A stretch of DNA of 64,000 nucleotides, taken from Prinia subflava. Taxonomy: Eukaryota > Chordata > Aves > Passeriformes > Cisticolidae. Positions 49,201 through 62,700 of the stretch are shown piece by piece (position 1 is the first letter of the stretch; every line of letters starts with the position of its first letter). The translations under genes were made by a program, and so were the position numbers. Below the pieces are notes generated by a model that was given only the letters and a program-made list of their open reading frames with translations, had not been told where the DNA came from and made no database searches. The stretch spans positions 51,713,485-51,777,484 of the forward strand of contig NC_086248.1 in assembly GCF_021018805.1 (NCBI RefSeq), given 5' to 3'.

Positions 49201-52200
49201 CTTGGAGCAAAATTTGGGCTGACTGCTGCCACTGCTTAGGGTGGGAGGGCCACAGAGCAGAACGTTGCTGCTTTTGACCTGAACACCTGCCAAGCATGAT
49301 CTCCTCAGTGAGCCACAGCTGAAGGTCTGTGGTGCCCCGAGCCCAGAGTGCCACAGCTCGGCATATATGTCTTCATGCCTTGCTGGGTGTGATCCAGAGT
49401 AGGGGGCGGAAGGACCCTTTACTGCATCCTGCTTTTTTTCACTTTGTTGCCTTCTTTTCGCTGTTCTGATGGAATATCAGTGAAATGCTGTGCCATTTAT
49501 TTACAAAGCTGTATGTATTCATTAGATGTGCAGAATAAAGTAGATATACAGTGAGTCTGCAGGCAAAAAAAAAAAAATAATCAGGGAATCAATAGCTGGA
49601 GAAGCACTGCTATTAGGCTGTCAGCTGTTCTCAGCAGAGTATGGCAAAGCAAACTTCAGCCAAGTGACCTAGAAAGATGGATGCTTTATCAAGGAGTCAG
49701 CCTGCTTCTCAGGCGATAAAGTGTTGCAAGTGAACGGTCAGTGGCTGTGTTGCTGACCCATGTGCTCGCCTGCCCTGTTGCTGGTTCTGTTCTTGCCCTG
49801 CCTCTGCTAAAAAAACCCCATCAAGTTCTTACAGCTCACATGGACAGGAAAAATGTTATTTCACTAGAAAAAAAAATATTTAAATTGCCCTTTTCCATAT
49901 CTTTCCATAAAACCATCAAGGCTTTTGATAGTGTGCCAGCAGGTAGGCATAGGCTTCAGTCTGCTGTGCTGACCAGGGTTATAGCTGTCTGATTCACTGA
50001 GGTATCTTGACTGTCTGTGCCCTTCTGCTACCCTCCTAACATGCCATACGCTCTTTGCTTCATTTACTATCATATATTGTGTTTTCACTATGCTGAATCC
50101 TGAGATCTGACAGATTTTACACACTACAAAAACACCACTTTTACTATTCTCTTCCTTATATAGGAGTAGATGTAATTGTCTCTCTGTTTAAAACTAAATT
50201 TTCAAAGCAACACTGTTTATTTAATGCTTTGAAATTAGGCTGCTTTCAAAGCTCTTTTGTCATACCGTCACTAATCCTAAAGCATTGCTAGCACTAAAAA
50301 TGGGAAGGAAAATATTTTAGGTATCTGTAACGGGATATGGATTCTCCTAGCTCATAATTTCTGTTGATTTTCAAGCACAATAGCAATTCTTAGGTCCTTC
50401 AGAAATTCAGACATGGGGCTAATTCTAGCAGAAGAGCACACTTTTCACAGAGTAAGACATTACCAGTCAAAATGGTTTGATGGTGTAAGAATTAAAGCCT
50501 GCTTTGTCCCTAGCCTGCTGGCTGATGCTCTCAGTCTTCTGAACACAAGTATTTTTTCCGCAATATATTGTGTTCAAAAACACATGAGTGCTCTGCCACA
50601 CTATTTTCTACTGACCTGCTTTGAGTGGTAGGCATGGTTTCTTTTGAACACTCCAGAGGCCTGCTGGAAGGACTATAATGCAATCAATTAACTAAAAGGA
50701 ATATCATGGTAAGTAAGAAGAAGGTGTTGAATATCCTTTGCATGTGCATCTCCTAGCTTCACAATGTGGGCAATCTGAGTATTCACTTAATGTATTTTTT
50801 TTTCTCTGTATTTTGTTTTCCATATTTCTTCACCTCCCTCCAGGAAGCTCATAACTGGGAAATGTAATGCCTTATGTTCATCAGTACTATTGAAAGCACA
50901 TGATTTCTGGCAGGAGCAAGGTGTTGCTCTAAGTGCAGATCAACCACTACTGGTCACCAGGGTTTTGGAGATACAGCATAACTGGTACAAAGGGACTCAG
51001 AATTCACTTTAATGGTTTTGAGGGGCATGCAGAGTTTCACTTGAACAGTAAGAGAACTAATTGGTGAAACATTCTGCAAAACAAGAGTGCAATCAATACT
51101 GTAATGCACACATATACATATATAGGTGCATAGGAACACGGATCTGTGGGCACATCGATCTGGGAAGTTCTAATATCAAAGCAAACCAAAAGGGACAGAA
51201 TAAATTTTGACATGAAACCATTGCACATTTCTTTCTTTGGCTTTGCAGAAACTGGCTTATTATTTCTACTCTGACTGGTTAGTGATATCTCCTTGCCAGA
51301 TTGCATATGTCAGACCTTCAACCCAGGCTCTTTGATCAGCTTGTGATATTTTCCTCCTTCCCACCTACCTTTATGCCTCTGGATATCAGCAAGTCCGTAA
51401 TACTTTTAAATTTGACATTTGAGCATTTTCACATTGACAGTTTGTTTTTATGTTGCAAGAATGGATGTTTTTGCCCCCTTTTGGCTTTTTGGTTTTTTTA
51501 ATTACCACCGCTGACTAGCCTAGCCAGCTTGTTTCTAGCAGATTAGTTCCTTATCTGCTGAGAAAGAGGCAGTCAAAATTATGCAGAACTTCTCTGTACA
51601 AACTGGATTATCATTACACCAAGCTCTAGCTTTCCGTTTATAAAAGATTTCCTTCAATAGCTGATTTACTTCCACAGCCTTTTGCTCCCTTCCCTCCCTC
51701 CCCCTGCCTTCCCAATCTTGTCTGTGGGACAGACAGGCTTGCTGGGGAAAAAAAAAATAATCCTGTCCTTCACTGCCCTTTTAAATTAATTCTCTGTTGC
51801 CTGCAAATGACTGAAGCAAATAGTACTTATATTAAAATCTGTTGCCCTGTGGGTTCTGATGATTTTAGAAATCTGTTCAATGCACAATCCTGGGAAACCA
51901 TCATATCATCCTCCTGGGCATCAAGCTTTTACAGATTCGTTTACTGTTTTTCAGAGTGGAAACTTAAACGAGGATCAAATGAAATCCTTAGAAAGTTGGT
52001 GATCTCTTCATTAATACACTTAAAGCCTTTGGGCTGGCTTACACAGTTATCTGTTCTACTCATGTGTTTGCAATTTTGGAGATATTTTGTGAAATTTCTA
52101 AACCAGGAAGCTGATATTACTGATATGATGAGGTTTTGTTCAGTTTGGTTTGTTTGTTTATTTGTTTTTCATGGAAGCGTTTAGCTCTGTAGAATGTTAA

Positions 52201-54136
52201 CTGGTTTATTAGCTTCTGGTAAAATATTTGCAAATATCTCTGATTTTCAGTCTCTCTTATTCTTTATATATTCTTCCTTTGGTTCCTGAATCCAGTGTAC
52301 AAGTGTTTGATTTTCATGTATTTCTCAGGTTCTTGTCCTTATTTTGAAACTTTTCTTCCACATTGTCTTTTCCAATATTTATTTAAACACGTATTTAAGT
52401 AGAATGTCACATTGTCTTGTCTGAAGCCAGGTAGCATATTTTGGGGTTGTTTGGGGGTTTTGCCGGTTTGTTTGGTTGGTTTTTGAGGCAGGTTGGATTG
52501 TTGGTTCTTGTGCTCTTACTACTGTTTGTGATGATACTTTTTTCACTGGAATAAAATAAAATCTTTAAGGAGGCTTACAGTGGAAGCATTTTTGTTGTCA
52601 TCTGTCCTCATGTACTACAGACAAGAACAGATATTATGATTTGCTCTGTTTTCCCTTTGCAAGGAGACGCTGAAATGAAGGATTACATTCACGGTAATAT
52701 CAATTTCCTGGTTGTTCTGTAACAAGATTAAGGGAAGAGGTGGGGGGAGGCCAATCTACCTACTCCAACTAATGACTATCTCATACCCATCATTAATGGA
52801 AAAGAGCATAACATGGAGAGCAGCATTTGAGCAAAACAGCAGGCTTTGGTGACTGGTATTGTTGGGAAGTCGCTCGATTTTTGGAGAGCTCCCCCATGAA
52901 GAAGAGGAAAGACAAGTGATTTTTCTCATAATATGAACTTTATGGTATAGGAAATTGTTCTGCCACTCAGTGTTTCACTGATCTCCATCATATTTTGCTG
53001 TCATCTTGGTTGTTTACCCCTTCAGTGCCATGGCACAGGATTGCGTGCGTGACTCCCATGAGTTGTGATTTGCAGAATCTGCTCTGGGATGCTGTCCCCT
53101 GGTTCAGCCCTTATGTGTGACCTGGTCACCCAAAAGCAGAGCTGCACAAAGAAGCTGACTTACCCCAGTGTGCCATTTGTACCTCACAGAGAAGCAGCAA
53201 TGTGACAGTGGCGAAAAGGTTATCCACATCTTATAAACTATTTCCTTTGGCTCTCTGAGGTATAAGATCTGACTGTTATCTCCTGCCTGGATAAGTATTT
53301 TGGTATGAGTCTTGAAGGCAGGGGGCTTGGGACCCCTTCTTAAATGTGTCATAGCTAGCACCATTTGATTTTGCCATTTTCCCCTAGTTGCAGCTTTTCA
53401 AAAGGCATGACTTTTTGATCAGACTGACCAATTGCCAGAAATAAAACAGATGAACACTTTATTTATCTGTCCTTAATTAAAATAAAATCCTCAGACCTTG
53501 AGTAATTTGAAACATCAAGAACACTGGACTCAGAAAAGTTAATTACCAAAAAAGGCATGCATAGAGTAAGGTGGGAGACAGATTGTGTGCGTGTGTATGT
53601 ATTAGTTTTGGGTTTGTTTGTTTGTTTTCTCCCTAAGAGAGGTAATAAAGAGGCTAAAGATGAAGGTTAGTAGCATATAGGATGAGTGAGGAAAAGGGAA
53701 GTGTGGATTTTGTCACTGACATTTTAAGACTGAGATCTAGGAAAGAGGTAACTGGCAAGTTACAAAATGGTAGCATCTCAGTTGGTAATTTAAACATACA
53801 CATTTATAAGTTCTGATCCATAATAAAGTTGAAATAGGAAAATATGAAGTTTGGCACTTTCTCCCTGTTAGATTTTCCTCTTGAGGGATTATGTTTTAGA
53901 AATCAACTATAGGGTGTAATCAAATTTATTATGCTAGTTTCCACACTTAAATTGTTTGTCATTCCAAAGTAAATGGTTATCATGGGGAATTCTGTATTGA
54001 ACTCTTGTATTTTAGGTTTAATGAAACTTGTGTTATGTTTTGCTTTCCACTTTTGATTGTGGCCATTTATAATTTATCCGCTCCATGATAATGCATGAAG
54101 ATAATCCGCTAAGAATAATATTTTTCCTAATTAAAC
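43291..54136. other. Intronic sequence without recognised genes
   Basis: AT-rich, no exon recognised. Less AT-rich patches at 45090-45470, 46280-46570, 47195-47700 and 49190-49430 may be degenerate repeats; 47195-47700 is the best candidate but I cannot name a family. A short hairpin CTTACTT/AAGTAAG lies near 48650. A G/T-rich stretch is at 52440-52500. Confidence 0.5.
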
Positions 54137-54200
54137 ATGGATGGATGGATGGATGGATGGATGGATGGATGGATGGATGGATGGATGGATGGATGGATGA
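54137..54200 (+). repeat. (GGAT)n microsatellite
   Basis: About sixteen uninterrupted GGAT/ATGG tetramers. On the minus strand it is read as an Ile-His-Pro-Ser repeat in a 64-codon frame, which is an artefact. Long pure arrays of this kind are usually length-polymorphic. Confidence 0.95.
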
Positions 54201-54925
54201 TGCTTTCATGCTTCTCAGTGAGATCACCTATAGGATATATCTGAAGTGCAGATGACTTTATCTAAAATACAGCTAAATGTAATTTGACTGATGGAGTTAC
54301 TAGCTGCTCCTAACATCTGTGAAAATAATTTCCCTCCAGGCTGTTTTAATGTCAGCTTGCTATTTGAGACTAATTGTGAGCATGTGATTATCTTCACATA
54401 TTATGTAGTATCAGAAAGCAAGGGCAAGGTATACAAGGTAGAGTGAATTGATAGCCTGAAATTACTTACTCTTCAATTTTGCTTTGTCACTTTATTCATG
54501 TATTTACAATTTATATAAATAACCCATGTGTGTGTTTCCTTTGGCTTGATGTTCCAGAGAGAAAAAGAGAACATAAAATCTTTGTATGAGAGGAATTATC
54601 TTTTCCAGAGGAAAGTAACTTGGTTGAAGTGGATAGCTTTAATAGAAAAGTCAATTTTCTGAGAAGACCATAGCAAATGGCCCACAGGTATTCTACTTCC
54701 AATTGGCATGAGGAGTAAAAGTGCTTGGTCTGGTTTTGGGTGTGTGCACATCTGTCAAACACTGTCTTCGAGTCTTCCCTGAACTTTGGATCCAGCACTA
54801 AGTGGTGGAAATAGGCTGTTTGCCATCTAAAAGTGTGATTCTTCATCTAATATGTGTGCAAATCTAGACATGTGATGTTACTAATGGTGGAAGTGTGTAC
54901 ACAGAGCTCATTGTCTAATAGCATG
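54201..54925. other. Intronic sequence between microsatellite and CR1
   Basis: No feature recognised. A 111-codon minus frame (54511-54846) has no known domain. Confidence 0.5.
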
Positions 54926-55637
54926 AATTGCCCCTGGGATTGTCCAGCCCTGGTTGTGTGTAAAAACTGGTGAATGAGATGCTGGAAAGGGACCTGGGGG
55001 TCCTGGCCGATGGCAAGCTGAGCACGAGTTTGACCCTCCTGACAGCCAGGAGGGTCAAACATGTTCTGAGGGGCATCAGGCACAGCATGGCCAGCTGGGC
55101 AAGGGAGGGGATTGTCCTGTTCTCACCTTGAATAATGTATTTTTGGCACCACAGTATAAGAGGCATATAAACTTATTAGAGAGCATCCAAAGGAGGGCAA
55201 CAAAGGGCAAGCTGTAGGAGGACTGGCAGAGGTCACTTGGTGTGTTCGGCCTGGAGAAGAGGAGGCTGAGGGGTGACCTCATTGCAGTTACAACTTTCTT
55301 GGGAGGGGAAGAGGAAGGGCAGGCATTGATCTATGCTCTGTGGGGACCAGTGACAAGACCTGAGGAAATGGCTTGAAGTTGTGTCAGGGAAGGTTTAGAT
55401 TGGATATTAGAAAAATGTTTTTCACCCATAAGATGGTTGGGTACTGGAACAGGCTCTCCAGGGAAGTGATCACAGCACCAAGCCTGGCAGAATTCAAGAG
55501 TTTGGACAGCACTCTCATGCACATGGTGTGATTATTGGGGATGGTGCTGTGCAGGGTGAAGAGTTGGACTTGGTGATCTTTGTGGGTCCCTTTCAACTCA
55601 AAATATTCTATGATTCTATGAGTCTATGATTCTATGG
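54926..55637 (+). mobile_element. CR1 LINE 3' fragment with intact terminal repeats
   Basis: Sense CR1 of the same subfamily as the copies at 33.56 and 58.98 kb. It starts near CCAGCCCTGGTTGTGTGTA and contains GGACCTGGGGGTCCTGGC, GAGAGCATCCAAAGGAGGGC and GGGCACTGGAACAGGC-like blocks. It ends in four 8-base units (ATTCTATG, ATTCTATG, AGTCTATG, ATTCTATG; 55605-55636). Several internal deletions are visible against the other copies. At 55028-55060 a perfect 14-bp hairpin replaces the normal sequence. No coding function remains. Confidence 0.93.
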
Positions 55638-58600
55638 TCAAGAGCACCACCTTATTGACAGTCAAACCACTTTCTGAAATAATTGTAATAAATCAAAGTG
55701 TAGAACCTCTTCTGTGTGTTATTTCTAGCCCTTCTGTGCTGTGAGTGTTGAATTTTATGAGGTTCTGACTTGAAAAGCACTTCTCTGAAAATTACATAAC
55801 AAGGTTCCATTTTGTATCATCTTTTCGCCTCTCATAAGTACACACTTTACAAGTAAAGCAGTATTTTTTTAAAGCATCTTTAACTAACCACCACCATATC
55901 TGGGACTGAGGACTGAGATTCTGACCACTAGTTTATATTATTAGAAGGTTTTCCATGTGAATCATGTGTTCAGGGCCTTTATATTTGCATCAGATCAGAC
56001 TTAGCAAGTTGTCCTGTTGACTCAGGAATGACAAGATGCAGTTTGTGCTGTCTGTGTTAGCTTGGGAGCTTTCATAGAACTAAAGTGCTGTTTTCATTTT
56101 CATATCAGTTGACTATATACTGCACTACTGCATGTGTTATGTAATGGTACACTTCACCTTGGTTCTGCAGTGGTATTTCTTTAACAATTCTCAGTGGAAA
56201 GCTGTGGCCTTTCTTATGACCAAAATTTGCTGCCAAAAACTGGACTGGGATCACTGCAACTGATTCCTACCCAAAAAAGGCATCAAGGAGCCTGAAGCTA
56301 TTGGTAGAATAATTGTGCTGGAGGACTTTAGCAAAGAGACTGCAGAAAATGGTAGGATGATGAGAAAGAGTAAAGACAGATGTCTTTTGAGAATTCACTG
56401 GGCTGAACTGCGGTGCAGACTGCAGTTTGTTGCTAGAGAGAGCATTTATGATGCTGTCTGTTTAAGCAGAATGGACCTGTTGAGTAAGGAAGCTTTCTCA
56501 CAATCAGTTTTTAAAGGTATTTAAATATTGACCTACTACTGATTTCACTGAGTTAAATGCTTAAATAACACATCTCTATTATTTAACACACATTGATATA
56601 TTTTCTGTCTTGTGTGCTACTGTTATCTGCATAGGCATCTAGATGGTAGGAAGAGCTGTACAAATAAAGATACTCTCTAAGAGTATATTGTATTATTACA
56701 TTTATTACTCATTCATTATAAATATGACCCTTGGAAAATACGTGATGTATTAAAAAAGTTGTTGTCAAGGTAATATGACCTACTACACCCATGCTAGACA
56801 CCAATTTAAAAAGAAATTCTGGTTAACTTGCATTTAATACCAATTTGAATTTTATTCCTACTTCTCCTGTGTATTTGTCAAGCAGGGATGTACAACTGAC
56901 AGTACTACTCAATGGCAGAGAATTTTGTGGTTAAGCATCAATGTCCTGGCTAGAATTCTACATTTTCCATCAATATTTGCTTTCAGGTTATTGTGGATTA
57001 TCCATGGTTGTTACAGGGTTCTGTTATTTAATAGTGTGTGGTAGTTATGACACAATATCTGATGTGACAGTAGGCACCTGGATTTGTGTTGTGCATTGAA
57101 CATCACTTTTGCCTGACATTTTAGGTCTCTCAGCATCTTGAATGCAAATGTTGCTATTCAATGTCTTAAATTAATGTGAAGCTATCCTAAGTAGGTGTTC
57201 ATTTGAATGTCATTACTTTAATTGGTCTGCATAGACTTCTGTCAGAATTATTAAGGCTGTTGTAATGTTGCGGAGGAGCGTTAGGTTGAATGCACTGCTT
57301 GGAACCCGTGACTGTAAATGTGTTCCTAAGCAATTTCCAAAGATGTATCATGTTGGAAGTTTAGGTTGAACTATACTATGATCACCAAAGTACCTGAATT
57401 ATTGCAGTGACAAATGACCCATTAATTGCTGGGAAGAAAAAAATGGGGAAATCTTTTTTTTCACTCATATGAAGATGAAACTGAATTCTCCCCAGTATGT
57501 GTGGTAGTATTTGCAAGTTAAAAGGACGCTTTGATCCCAAACCACAGTTGTTCTAGGGACATTTCATTCATGTTTTCTTCAGGATTTTTCTGTGTTCCTA
57601 TAAAACATGAAATGATCTCTTCAGCTGGTAAAGGCTTTTGTTGTTGTTTTATGAATATGAAAAATGATAGTTTAATTAGAATACAAAATACAAAGAAAGG
57701 AACAGAAATGCTACTTTAAATTATTCTTAACTGAATAGTCTGTCACTTTCACAGCATGCAGTGTACAAGTACATATAAAAAGCATTTTGTCTGATGGAAA
57801 TTGTTTGTAAATGGTTCTTTGAAGGCATGTGAGTGATGCGTATCAACTTTAAATTGTTTATCTGCCCTATATGTCTTCAACATATGAAAACTACATGGTC
57901 ATTCCCATTCTTAATGGATGCTGTTCCTTTTTTACTCTGTGTTTACCCATGGACCACTGTGTCAAGCTAATACAAATTCAGTTTCAGGGCATATTCCATC
58001 TATATGATACAGTCTCCTAAATCCTCAAATTTAAATTTTTACATAAGGTAGGGATTAAGCAGGCTGGCTTTGCAGCCAAAATTTCTGTTTGATCAAGGTA
58101 GAGCAGCTGTAGCTCAGGACATGGAAATGTGCTTCACAGACAGAGAAATGAGTCCAAGACACAGATCTCCAAGAATACAACCGTTGGGGTTGTATAACAA
58201 CAATTCTAACTGTTGACTTAGCTAAAAACATCAATCTATTTAATTCTTTACCAATTCTTTACCATTTGGCACATCTGAAATACAGAATGTATTTAATTTA
58301 AAATATTAGATTTCATTATCAAAAATATTCAGCTGACATCTTACTATGTCATCGCTGCATATAAACACAGACTGTAAGTGTGATTTTTTTCAGTCTGTCT
58401 GTTCTGTACCTGGTAGTCCTTAGTGGCTGTAAAAGAGTTATAATCACATAAAAAATTTGATTAGGGATTTTTTTTTTTGAAAACTACATGTACTTTTTTT
58501 TAGATTGCCCATAATGGCTCCAGTGTGTAAACATGTAATTATGGAGTTTTCCTAAATGCTTACTATTTACTCAATAGGCCGTGAGGGCTACAGAAGAAGC

Positions 58601-58979
58601 TCTTTATTGCTTTGCAGATCATTGAACTTATAGACTGCATAATAGCTCCTTTGAAGCCAACATGTGCTGTTTTAATGTGGGTGCTGTGTGGAGTCCACAT
58701 GCCCACATCCCATTTTAAAGAAAGAATAGTAAAATTATCTTCTCTTAATAGAAAAAACAGTTGCTTCACACTATGGGAGAATTCAAATATTGTTTTGGAG
58801 TACAGAAACCCTGACTGATTTAGGCTGATAGAGTTTAGGTTTTTGCTGGGTATTTTGTGATTTGTTTTTTTTATACTGTATGACCCAGTTTGATTTTTTT
58901 TTCGGCTAAATATGACTACAGAGCTTCATTAAAGAAAAGATGATTACATGATTTACATGATTTAACATTTGGAACATGA
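55638..58979. other. Intronic sequence without recognised genes
   Basis: AT-rich, unique-looking. No exon, RNA gene or repeat family recognised. Confidence 0.55.
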
Positions 58980-59792
58980 ATAAAGCCCTGCAGAGAGACC
59001 TTGACAAAGTAGAGGGCTGGGCAATCACCAGCCATATGAAGTTTAACAAGGCCAAGTGCCAGATTCTGCACTTGGGATGTGGTGGCCCTGGTTGTGTTTA
59101 CAGACTGGGGAATGAGGGACTGGAGAGCAGCCCCATGGAAAGAGACCAGGGAATTCTGGTCAATGGCAAGTTGAACATGAGTTATCAGTGCCCTGGCAGC
59201 CAGGAGGGCCAACTCTGTCCTGGGGGGGATCAGGCACAGCATCACAGCTGGGCAAGGGAGGGGATTGTCCTGATCTGCTCTGCACTGGGACAGCCTCATC
59301 TCAAGTTCTGTGTGCAGTTTTGGTTGCCACAATATGAAAAAAAGACATTTAGCTATTGGAGAGTGTCCAAAGGAGGATCATGAAGCTGGTGAAGTGTCTG
59401 GAGGAGAAGTCTTATGAGGCATGGATGAGGACACTCTTCAGCTTGGAGAAGAGGAGGCTGAGGGGAGATCTCATTATGGTCTTCAACATTCTCATGAGGG
59501 GAAGCAGAGGGGCAGGTGCCAATTTCTTCAGTCCCATGACCAGTGACAGGACTTGAGGAAATGGCATGAAGCTGAGGTGGGGGAGGTTTAAGTTGGATAG
59601 CAGGAAAAGGTTTTTCACCCAGAGGGGCATTGGGCAGGGAAGTGGTCACAGCACCAAGCCTTGACAGAGTTCAACAAGTGTTTGCACAATACTCTCAGGA
59701 AGTCTTGGGGTGTCCTCTGCAGAGCCAGGAATTGGACTGTGATCATCCTTATGGATCCCTTCAAACTCAGCATATTCTACGATTTTATGATA
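58980..59792 (+). mobile_element. CR1 LINE 3' fragment
   Basis: Starts near AAAGCCCTGCAGAGAGACCT and reads [46 protein letters not shown] and [13 protein letters not shown]. After a frame change it reads [17 protein letters not shown]. The 3' UTR blocks follow and it ends TTCAAACTCAGCATATTCTA then CGATTTTATGATA. It is the longest + strand CR1 of this subfamily here, 5'-truncated in the usual way and broken by frameshifts. Confidence 0.93.
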
Positions 59793-62700
59793 AACTTCAT
59801 GGATCTGATGTGATTAGGCTTTCAAGCTGGTAGGGGAAAGTTGCCAAGTTTGGGATCAGAAAGGACAGGAATGGTATTGGGAGAGAGTCTGTTTTGCCTG
59901 CAGTTACTGGTAATAAGTCAGCCCTGTTTGTCTTCTGTTTAACTTCACAGTTTCAGTCCCGGACCTGGTCACTGAGGTGCGTAACATGCAAACCACTAAG
60001 ACTATGTTGTTAATAAGCCTCTTTCACTTCTTTCCAGACCAGAGGTGAACAGGGAGAGGGCAGGTTCAATTCTCTGCATTAGTAGGGGAGAGGAATGCTG
60101 TGGAGATATGCAGAAAACATAGGGCATCAAGAAGAAGGACCACTTGCCAAAGTGGAGGGTGAACCTAACTGGAGGTCCACGGTGGGGAAGAACAACATCT
60201 GGCTGGTCGTGTAGAGACAAGAATGGAAGAAATGAAATGTTTTGTTAGTACTTCAGAAGTGACAGTATGGTTGCTTCTGTTTTCTAAAAGCTGGCAGCAA
60301 ATAGAAGTTAGTTTAAAGAAGTTATTTCACCAGTAAAAAGGGGAGAAAATGCACAATACTGTGAAGACCTCAGTAGTGCTCTTGAGTGGGAGCAGAAAAT
60401 CAAAGCTTCCATTTTCATTGTTTCATTTGACTTTTCTTATATTTAATTAGCTACATCCAGATGTACACAAAATTATGTCTGAAGAGTAAAAGCGATAAAA
60501 ATTCTGACAAGACTAATGAGCTAAAAACCAGCATATATTCTGGTGACTGAGAAGAGTGTATTGTTCTGTTCTTTAATAAGAGCTTATGTCTACCAAGTGC
60601 CTGAAAGCAAAATCAAACTCCATCACAAACCAAATCTTTTTGCAAGGGAAAAGAGATGGGTCATTTCAATGAGTGTATTGTAAATACTTGAATTTCATGT
60701 CCAAATTCAAAGAAAAATGTTTCTCACAAATGAAGAATGGATGAATTTGGAGAGTAACTGTGGCTAAATAAGAAAGCTAGTACTCAAGTTAAAGAATTTA
60801 ATTAAGAGTTCGTAAACTGCAACACTGTTAAGATATTTGAGATGACTGTGTTGTAAATGAAGTTTGCTGTAATTTCATCATGTATGTCAAAGTTAGATGC
60901 AGCACAATCAATTGGGAATAACGACAATGTCAGGCTTTAGTTACGCATTTCATTTTGTTTTTACGATGTAGTGTAATGATGTTTCGTTAGCTGACTAATT
61001 TGTTGGTTTTCCACTGTATACAAAGGGGCCATTGGATGCACAAAAACCTTTTCTATCATTCATTCTATCATTTCATTCACAGAAGAGTTTATTAAAAGGC
61101 AACATTGTAAATATCCGGTTGATTCCTAATCCAGTTTGTAGTTTGTTACTAGTGGGACTAATGGGCATTGACTTGGTAGAGATGAATAATGTTCCGTCTC
61201 TTCTCAGCCCTTGAACAGGCTTTTCCAGAACCATCAAATCAGCCACAGGCTACACTGATTTTACCTTTCTTGAAACTTTTGCACTACATCAAGCCCTTAC
61301 AGTCTAGAGCTTTACAGAATTACTCTCTTTAAAAATATGTAGCATAATCATCTATGCAAAAAAATGAAAAGAAAATTTAAAAAAAATAAGACAGTTCCTT
61401 CTATATTTGGGCTTTCCCCCCTAAAATGAACTGAAAGTCACTGAAAGTGAAAGAGGTAAAAATAATGTCCTTTTAGTTATCAGAATTCTACCTCTGTATC
61501 TCATAGGGATAGGTGGGTAGACAAATTCATATCTTTCAAGATACCTTCATTCTGAAGAGTGTGGTTACAAAGGTTTTGTGAAGAGAGGATGGAGGAAAAA
61601 AGTGTCCCTGTCCCTAGGAAGTGGCATGTGAAATAGGGCTGCATATTTAAAGATGAACCATCAAAATAAAATTACAGGTGCAATGGAAGATGAAAAAGCA
61701 AATTGTTCTTTGGAAGTGTCTGTCCAGTTCAGATTTCTCTTTTAGTTGAAATGAATTGTCTATAGGATAAACCTATTTGTTTCCACTCACCACAGACAGC
61801 GTGAAATTTCTAGTTCAGATGTAACCAAATTATTTATAGAGTTTTGAAGTCAGATGACGCAGTTTTCAACTTGACTTTGTTAACTGTGAAAGCCCTTGTG
61901 CCTTGCTTTCATCCACTGTATATTGAATGTATTGCTCAGAAATCTCCATAATCTTGTGCACAGCAACTTTTGGAAGTTAATTCTATTGCTGTTTGTAAGG
62001 CAAACAAAGAAAGTCATTGTGTGTTCAGTATGAAGCCTACTGTGTCAAAGTAAGCAACATTTCAAAATGCCTCTCAGTAGAACACACATCAGTAGAAAGT
62101 GCATGAAAATCTTTCATCCTAGCAACGTACATTTTGCAAATCTGTTGTTTATTCCAACACTGATTCTTCCTTCAACTGCATGGATAAATCATACCCTGTA
62201 TCCCATCTCCCAACTCTGTTAATCCCCTATTGTTTTGTAAACATCTCCAATAAAAGAGATGGAGTTGTATTTTTATCACTTAAATCAATCCCTCTTCAGA
62301 ATGGCTGTTTGAGGATTTTCTATTAAAAACTACAACAAAAAAATAGCATGTGCAGGAAGCTCACATTCAAAGTCCTCAGGCTGCACCTAGTTTAAAAAAT
62401 ACTTTTGTTTGTGTACTCCTGTAGCGTATGAAAACATCCTTCAGCTATGAAGTTTTGTGTCATTTTACTAAAAGAATATTTTTTTGCAGAGGGAAAAATC
62501 TTCTCTTAGACATAATCTTTGCTATCTACAGCTTAGAAGCATACAGATGAAACACCCTTTGCAGTACACTTCTTAAAACAACGTTGTGGGGAATGTTCAT
62601 CGATCAGGGAATGCAGGTGGCCTGCAAAGTGCAAGGTCATCGGACAGCACCAGCTGGGGCTGGAGCTCTCCTTGGAACCAGTGGTCATCCTAGGCCACAA

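Noticed and set aside
58976..59383. 135-codon frame as a possible gene
   Set aside because: It is CR1 ORF2 residue in a broken copy; the minus-strand 138-codon frame is its shadow.
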